Assembly (NCBI RefSeq): GCF_900102375.1 | Contig: NZ_FNBO01000009.1 | Location: forward strand, 62,001 to 126,000 | Direction of reading: 5' to 3' | Origin: Halorubrum xinjiangense | GTDB taxonomy: Archaea > Halobacteriota > Halobacteria > Halobacteriales > Haloferacaceae | DNA length: 64,000 bases | Shown: piece by piece, positions 60,280 to 64,000 of the stretch | Layout: every line of letters begins with the position of its first letter | Position numbering within the stretch: the stretch's first letter is position 1 | Notes under the pieces: generated by a model | Seen by the model: the letters and a program-made list of their open reading frames with translations, nothing else | The model's database searches: none | Told to the model about the DNA's origin: nothing | Made by a program: the position numbers and the translations under genes

Positions 60280-60315
60280 TTTGACCAAGAGGTTAAAAGT
60301 TTACCGGGCGGTAAA
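60280..60315. promoter_or_regulatory. Operator pair upstream of the amidohydrolase gene
   Basis: A perfect palindrome TTTACCGGGCGGTAAA (60300-60315) and an imperfect one TTTGACCAAGAGGTTAAA (60280-60297, one mismatch), 2 bp apart. The first shares the pattern TTTACC-NNNC-KGTAAA with the site at 56390-56405. They cover the expected promoter of the amidohydrolase gene. Confidence 0.7.
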
Positions 60316-60370
60316 TGAGAGCGGATCGGAGTATGGGGAGAAGGAGGAGGAGCAATCGTATTATGTACCT

Positions 60371-60385
60371 CACACGTAGAGTGTG
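60371..60385 (+). promoter_or_regulatory. Inverted repeat before the TetR start codon
   Basis: CACAC-GTAGA-GTGTG lies between a TATTATG box (about 60358-60364) and the ATG at 60389, within the leader or start-site region of the regulator gene. It differs from the TTTACC operator, so it may be a separate site or a chance palindrome. Confidence 0.45.
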
Positions 60386-60388
60386 GGT

Positions 60389-61120
60389 ATGAGCGAATTA
60401 CACGGCGGATCGGCGAGCGAACCCGCCGAGTCCCCGACCGACGACGCCGACACCGGCGACCCCAACACGGGCGATGCCGACACAGGCGACGCCAACACGG
60501 GCGACGCCGACACAGGCGACGAGACGGTGTCCTCCAAGAACACGAAGGAGGTGATCATGGAGGCGACGTTCCGCGCGCTGAGCAAGCACGGGTACAAGGA
60601 CCTTCGGATGCGCGACATCGGCGAGGAGATGGACCTCACGCGGCAGGTGATCCACTACCACTTCGACGGGAAGTACGACCTCATATCCTCGTTCCTCGAA
60701 CACATCATCGACCAGTACGAGGGGAGCGTGGTCGTCGAGGGCGACGCGGACCCGCGGACCGAGCTTCGCGCCCGCGTCGACCAGTGCCTGTTCGGCCCCG
60801 AGTTCGAGGAGTTCAGCCACTGGGACCGGATGAAGGTGTACCACGAGCTGTACACGCACGCGCAAAACGACGGCGAACACCGCGAGCTGTTCAACGACCA
60901 CTACGAGCGCATCCGCGGCAGCATCGTCGAGGTCGTCGAGGAGGGGATCGAGGAGGGCGTCTTCCGCGACGTCGACGCGGAGCGCATGGGCCAGCTGGTG
61001 ACCGACGTCATCCACGCCGCCCGCGGGCGCCGGATCTCGCTCGGTCACGAGGACGCGCCCGAGGAGGCTCGGAAGGCGATGGACGAGTTCATCTTCGAGT
61101 CGCTCGAACGGACGGAGTAG
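60389..61120 (+). CDS. TetR/AcrR-family transcriptional regulator
   Basis: A 243-residue regulator from the ATG at 60389. An acidic N-terminal extension of about 48 residues has five repeats of the type DADTGD/PNTGD encoded by an 18-bp DNA repeat. The HTH follows: KEVIMEATFRALSKHGYKDL, MRDIGEEMDLTRQVIHYHFD, with GKYDLISSFLEHIIDQYEG beginning the ligand-binding domain. TATTATG is 25-31 nt upstream of the start. It is divergent from the amidohydrolase gene and probably binds the TTTACC-type operators there and at 56388. Confidence 0.88.
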   Translation: MSELHGGSASEPAESPTDDADTGDPNTGDADTGDANTGDADTGDETVSSKNTKEVIMEATFRALSKHGYKDLRMRDIGEEMDLTRQVIHYHFDGKYDLISSFLEHIIDQYEGSVVVEGDADPRTELRARVDQCLFGPEFEEFSHWDRMKVYHELYTHAQNDGEHRELFNDHYERIRGSIVEVVEEGIEEGVFRDVDAERMGQLVTDVIHAARGRRISLGHEDAPEEARKAMDEFIFESLERTE

Positions 61121-61176
61121 GTCTGAAACGGTCGGAACCAGTTGAATCAGGAGTCACGGCGGCGTTTTTACGATCG

Positions 61177-61554
61177 TTACGGCTCGTCAATCGCGACGAG
61201 CCGCGGGTCGGTCCGCTCGCGCCCGTCGCGAAGCCGATGGGAGCCGTCGAATCGAACGCGATCGCCGGGAGACAGCTCGCCGTCGGCCGCCTGCGCGATC
61301 AGTTGAACCTCGTCGAACCGGACCAGCGCGAGGTGGTTCGGGGCGCGGACGTCCGGCGGCGTAGTCTCGACCGTCGACGTCGCGACGACCGCCCCGGTTT
61401 CGAGTCGAACCGTCGCGGCGTCCGCCGACGAGCGGCCGCAGTCCGGGCAGCGGCGCCGGTCGTAGTACCAGCGTCGATCGCAGTCAGGGCAGGCGAAGGC
61501 GCGGTCCGCGGGGAGATCGCGGTCCTCAGATGTCTCTCCCTTCGGACCCGTCAC
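61177..61554 (-). CDS. DUF35 zinc-ribbon/OB-fold thiolase partner
   Basis: About 125 residues from GTG 61554, which overlaps the thiolase stop (GTGA). A zinc ribbon (FACPDCDRRWYYDRRRCPDC, cysteines in two CxxC pairs) is followed by an OB fold (VVATSTVETTPPDVRAPNHL, GELSPGDRVRFD). DUF35 proteins bind thiolases and shape a channel for CoA intermediates; here the partner is the adjacent thiolase-like protein. Confidence 0.88.
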   Translation of the reverse strand: MTGPKGETSEDRDLPADRAFACPDCDRRWYYDRRRCPDCGRSSADAATVRLETGAVVATSTVETTPPDVRAPNHLALVRFDEVQLIAQAADGELSPGDRVRFDGSHRLRDGRERTDPRLVAIDEP

Positions 61555-62753
61555 GCGCGCAACACCGTACAGACGCTGTTGTTGCCGAACCCGGCGACGT
61601 TGATCGCGAAACCCGTCTCCGCGCCGTCGACGCGGCGGTCCGCAGGGAGGTCGCCGCGCAGCTGCCACACGAGCTCGACGATCTGCGAGAGTCCGGTCGC
61701 GCCGAGCGGGTGGCCGCGGGCCTTGAGCCCGCCGCCGGGGTTGACCGGGAGGTCGCCGTCGAGCGCGGTGTCGCCGTCGAGCGTCGCCTCCCACGCGGTT
61801 CCGGGCTCGTAGAACCCCAGCTCTTCGAGTTCGATCAGTTCGAGGACCGTGAACGCGTCGTGGATACAGGCGACGTCGACGTCGTCCGGGCGGATCCCGG
61901 CGCGGTCGAAGACGCGCTCGCCCGCGGTCCGGACGGAGTCGATAGAGAGGGGGTCCGGACGCTCGGCGACGGCGTGGGTGCCCGTCGCGCTCGCGATACC
62001 TGCGACGCGCGGGGCGGGAGCGGCTTCGGTCCCGCGGTCCGTGGCGGGCTCACCCCCGTCTGTCCGCGTCAGGACGACCGCCGCGGCGCCGTCGGACATC
62101 GGACAGCAGTCGTACAGTCGGAGCGGCGCGGCGACGATCGGGGAGTCGAGCGCGTCCTCGACGTCGACCGGCTTGCGGAACTGCGCGACGGGGTTGTCGA
62201 CCGCGTTCCCGTGGTTCTTCGCGGCGACCGCGGCGAGCGCCTCGCGGGGCGCGTCGTGGCGGTCGAGGTAGGCGCCCGCGGCGAGCCCGCCGAAGGAGGG
62301 GAGGGTGATCCCCTGCGCGTACTCGCGCCGGTGGACGAGCCGGCTGATCGCCTCGGTGACGCTCCGCGTGTCGCCCGCCGACATCTTCTCGGCGCCGACG
62401 ACGAGCGCGACGTCGGTGCGGTCGCTCCCGGCGCCTCCCGCGGCGCGGCTCCCGATGCCCTCGACGCCGCGGTGAAACGCGCTCGCGCCGGTCGCGCTCG
62501 TGTTCTCGATCCGGTCCGCGGACGCGCCGTCGAGGCCGAGAGCGGCCGCCAGCGCGTTCGCGAGCCCCGCGCTATCGTCGAGCGCCTCGGCGAGGGCGTT
62601 GCCGAAGTGGAGCGCGTCGACGGCCGCAGGATCGACTGCGGCGTCCGCGAGGGCCTCCTCGGCGGCCGCGGCGGCGAGGTCGACGAGCGACCGGCCGGAG
62701 TCGCTCTCGAACGGAGTCATGCCGACGCCGCCGACGCGGACTTCAGTCGTCAT
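61551..62753 (-). CDS. Thiolase-family protein with nucleophile Cys replaced
   Basis: A 400-residue thiolase fold of SCP-x/acetyl-CoA acetyltransferase type. The C-terminal motifs are intact (ACIHDAFTVLELIELEELGF, NPGGGLKARGHPLGATGLSQ, and VAGFGNNSVCTVLRA). At the site where active thiolases have the nucleophile Cys in a CASG-type sequence, this one reads ENTSATGASAFHRG, so Ser or Ala is there. It may therefore be non-thiolytic, or use another mechanism. It overlaps DUF35 downstream (4 nt) and CaiB upstream (11 nt), forming an operon. Confidence 0.85.
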   Translation of the reverse strand: MTTEVRVGGVGMTPFESDSGRSLVDLAAAAAEEALADAAVDPAAVDALHFGNALAEALDDSAGLANALAAALGLDGASADRIENTSATGASAFHRGVEGIGSRAAGGAGSDRTDVALVVGAEKMSAGDTRSVTEAISRLVHRREYAQGITLPSFGGLAAGAYLDRHDAPREALAAVAAKNHGNAVDNPVAQFRKPVDVEDALDSPIVAAPLRLYDCCPMSDGAAAVVLTRTDGGEPATDRGTEAAPAPRVAGIASATGTHAVAERPDPLSIDSVRTAGERVFDRAGIRPDDVDVACIHDAFTVLELIELEELGFYEPGTAWEATLDGDTALDGDLPVNPGGGLKARGHPLGATGLSQIVELVWQLRGDLPADRRVDGAETGFAINVAGFGNNSVCTVLRA

Positions 62754-64000
62754 TCCCGTCGGCGGTCGTGTCGTCGGCGTCGCCCTCATCGCCGAACACG
62801 CCCAGCTCCGAGAGGCGGTCGATCTCGGCCTCCGAGTAGCCGTGCTCGCGGAACACCTCACGGTTGTGTTCGCCGAGCAGCGGCGGCGGGAGCTCGAAGC
62901 CGCTCTCGGCGTTGCGGAACTTCAGCGGGTGTTCGATCACGGGCACCTCGCCGAGTTCGGGGTGTTCGATCTCGGTGATGGTGCCGCGGGCCTCGATCTG
63001 CGGGCTGTCGAGGGCCTCCTCGACGCTGTACACCGGCCCGGCGGGGACGCCGGCGTCCTCGGCGATGACCTCGATCCACTCGTCGGTCGTCTTGTCTGCG
63101 AGGGTGGCCTCGATCTCGGCTTCGAGCTCGTCGAGGTGCTCCACGCGGTCCGCGTTCATCTCGAAGCGGTCGTCCGCGGGGAGGTCCGGCCGGTCGAGCG
63201 CCTCGCAGAGCTCGCCCCAGAGCTTCTCGTTGAGGATACAGATGTTGATGAACCCGTCTTTCGTCTCGAACGTCTGGTACGGGGCGAGGACGGGGTCTTT
63301 CGTCCCCATGCGCTTTGTCTCCTCGCCCGCGAACACCATTCCGGCCTGCTTGGTGAGCCACGGCAGGGTGGCCTCGAGCATGCCGAGGTCGATATACTCG
63401 CCCTCACCGGTGCGCTCTCTGCGGTAGAGTGCCGTCGTCGCCCCGAAGGCGGCCCACATCGCCGTGATCAGGTCCGTCATCGGCAGGCCGACCTTCGCCG
63501 GTTGGCGGTCCGCCTCGCCGGTGACGCTCATGATTCCACTCATCCCCTGGATGAGGAGGTCGTAGCCGGAGCGCTCGCGCCACGGCCCGGTCTGTCCGAA
63601 CGCCGAGATCGCGAGATAGATCAGGTCCTCGTTGTGGTCGGTGAGCGTGTCGTAGTCGACGTCAAGCCGCTCCGCGGTCCCCGGCCGGAAGTTCTGGATG
63701 AAGATGTCCGCCTCCTCGACGAGCTCGTATAACGCCTCTTTCGCGTCGTCGTTTTTCAAGTCGAGCTCGAGGCTCTTCTTCCCGTAGCTCAGCGTCCAGT
63801 AATACGGGGACTCGCCCTTGATGAACGGCGGCCCGGAGTGGCGGACGGCGTCGCCGTAGCCGGGCTGTTCGATCTTGACGACCTCGGCGCCCTGGTTCGC
63901 CAGCATCGCCGAGCAGAAGCCGCCGGTGACGAACGTCGAGAGGTCGAGGACGGTGACCCCGTCCAGGATCCTCCCGCCGATCCCGGACTCATCAGTTCCC
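62743..64000 (-). CDS. CaiB/BaiF-family CoA transferase (5' end outside window)
   Basis: Reading continues past the ATG at 63906 to the window edge, with LDGVTVLDLSTFVTGGFCSA before MLANQGAEVVKIEQPGYGD, so the gene begins beyond 64000 and about 419 residues are visible. The class III CoA-transferase features are KKSLELDLKNDDAKEAL, NFRPGTAERLDVDYDTL, the catalytic Asp region IDLGMLEATLPWLTKQAG, and SPQIEARGTITEIEHPELG. It should move CoA between organic acids. Operon with thiolase and DUF35 suggests acid activation and cleavage. Confidence 0.9.
   Translation of the reverse strand, partial: GTDESGIGGRILDGVTVLDLSTFVTGGFCSAMLANQGAEVVKIEQPGYGDAVRHSGPPFIKGESPYYWTLSYGKKSLELDLKNDDAKEALYELVEEADIFIQNFRPGTAERLDVDYDTLTDHNEDLIYLAISAFGQTGPWRERSGYDLLIQGMSGIMSVTGEADRQPAKVGLPMTDLITAMWAAFGATTALYRRERTGEGEYIDLGMLEATLPWLTKQAGMVFAGEETKRMGTKDPVLAPYQTFETKDGFINICILNEKLWGELCEALDRPDLPADDRFEMNADRVEHLDELEAEIEATLADKTTDEWIEVIAEDAGVPAGPVYSVEEALDSPQIEARGTITEIEHPELGEVPVIEHPLKFRNAESGFELPPPLLGEHNREVFREHGYSEAEIDRLSELGVFGDEGDADDTTADGNDD

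Overview
The window is 64 kb of GC-rich DNA (roughly two thirds G+C by eye) that encodes strongly acidic proteins. Gene content is archaeal and haloarchaeal: PCNA sliding clamp, Hjc, Hel308 with Cgi121, PurO, LigT-type 2'-5' RNA ligases, the OapA/B/C (ArvA/B/C) set, Htr- and HTH_10-type proteins, and TATA boxes 24-34 nt upstream of start codons, as expected for leaderless mRNAs. A Halorubrum-like member of the Halobacteria is the best guess; the genus cannot be fixed from the window alone.

Layout. 1-5 kb: 3' end of an assimilatory nitrate reductase, Hjc, rhodanese, FMN reductase, phosphohexomutase. 5-9 kb: PCNA with a free-standing LAGLIDADG homing endonuclease fused to its 3' end, then a membrane histidine kinase. 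9-19 kb: MFS exporter, malate dehydrogenase, two 2'-5' RNA ligase-family genes, cytochrome P450, a cytoplasmic chemoreceptor-like transducer, UvrC. 19-30 kb: HEAT-repeat protein, CorC/HlyC-type protein, SerA, a lactonase/iron-alcohol-dehydrogenase pair, ThrC, Upp. 30-38 kb: CobW GTPase, ArsA/Get3-like ATPase, CstA and small proteins. 38-50 kb: S9 peptidase, PurO, tRNA-Gln, Cgi121/Hel308, methyltransferase, two MgtE half-transporters. 50-55 kb: LysC and the OapABC set. 55-64 kb: a catabolic-looking region (BNR-repeat protein, DoxX, TatD-like hydrolase, FAH-family hydrolase, amidohydrolase, TetR regulator, DUF35, thiolase, CaiB) in which two divergent promoters carry the same palindromic operator.

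The most unusual feature is a dispersed, non-coding, structured repeat present five times (A 2836-3297 minus, B 12662-13081 minus, C 18369-18728 plus, D 45620-45920 plus, E 57450-57866 plus). Each copy runs between TTATAA-like ends (TTTAAA at the 5' end of E) and has three hairpins whose stems change sequence but keep pairing, invariant boxes GTGGGACTCAAAGGGGCAG and GGCTGGGGCTTTGG, and one to three tail units of about 57 bp that mostly end in TTTATAA. In A and C the last tail places a TATA box at leaderless-promoter distance from the next gene; in B and C an end supplies the TTA-TAA last codon and stop of the adjacent gene. I do not recognise this family. It behaves like a small mobile element that carries a structured nucleic acid and a promoter.

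Other notable points are the codon shift at the 3' end of pcn next to the homing endonuclease, the shared TTTACCNNNCKGTAAA operator, the lactonase plus iron-alcohol-dehydrogenase operon, 41-bp tandem copies of the cobW-like gene's 3' end, a 29-codon membrane peptide gene, and active-site substitutions in a LigT-like protein and a thiolase.
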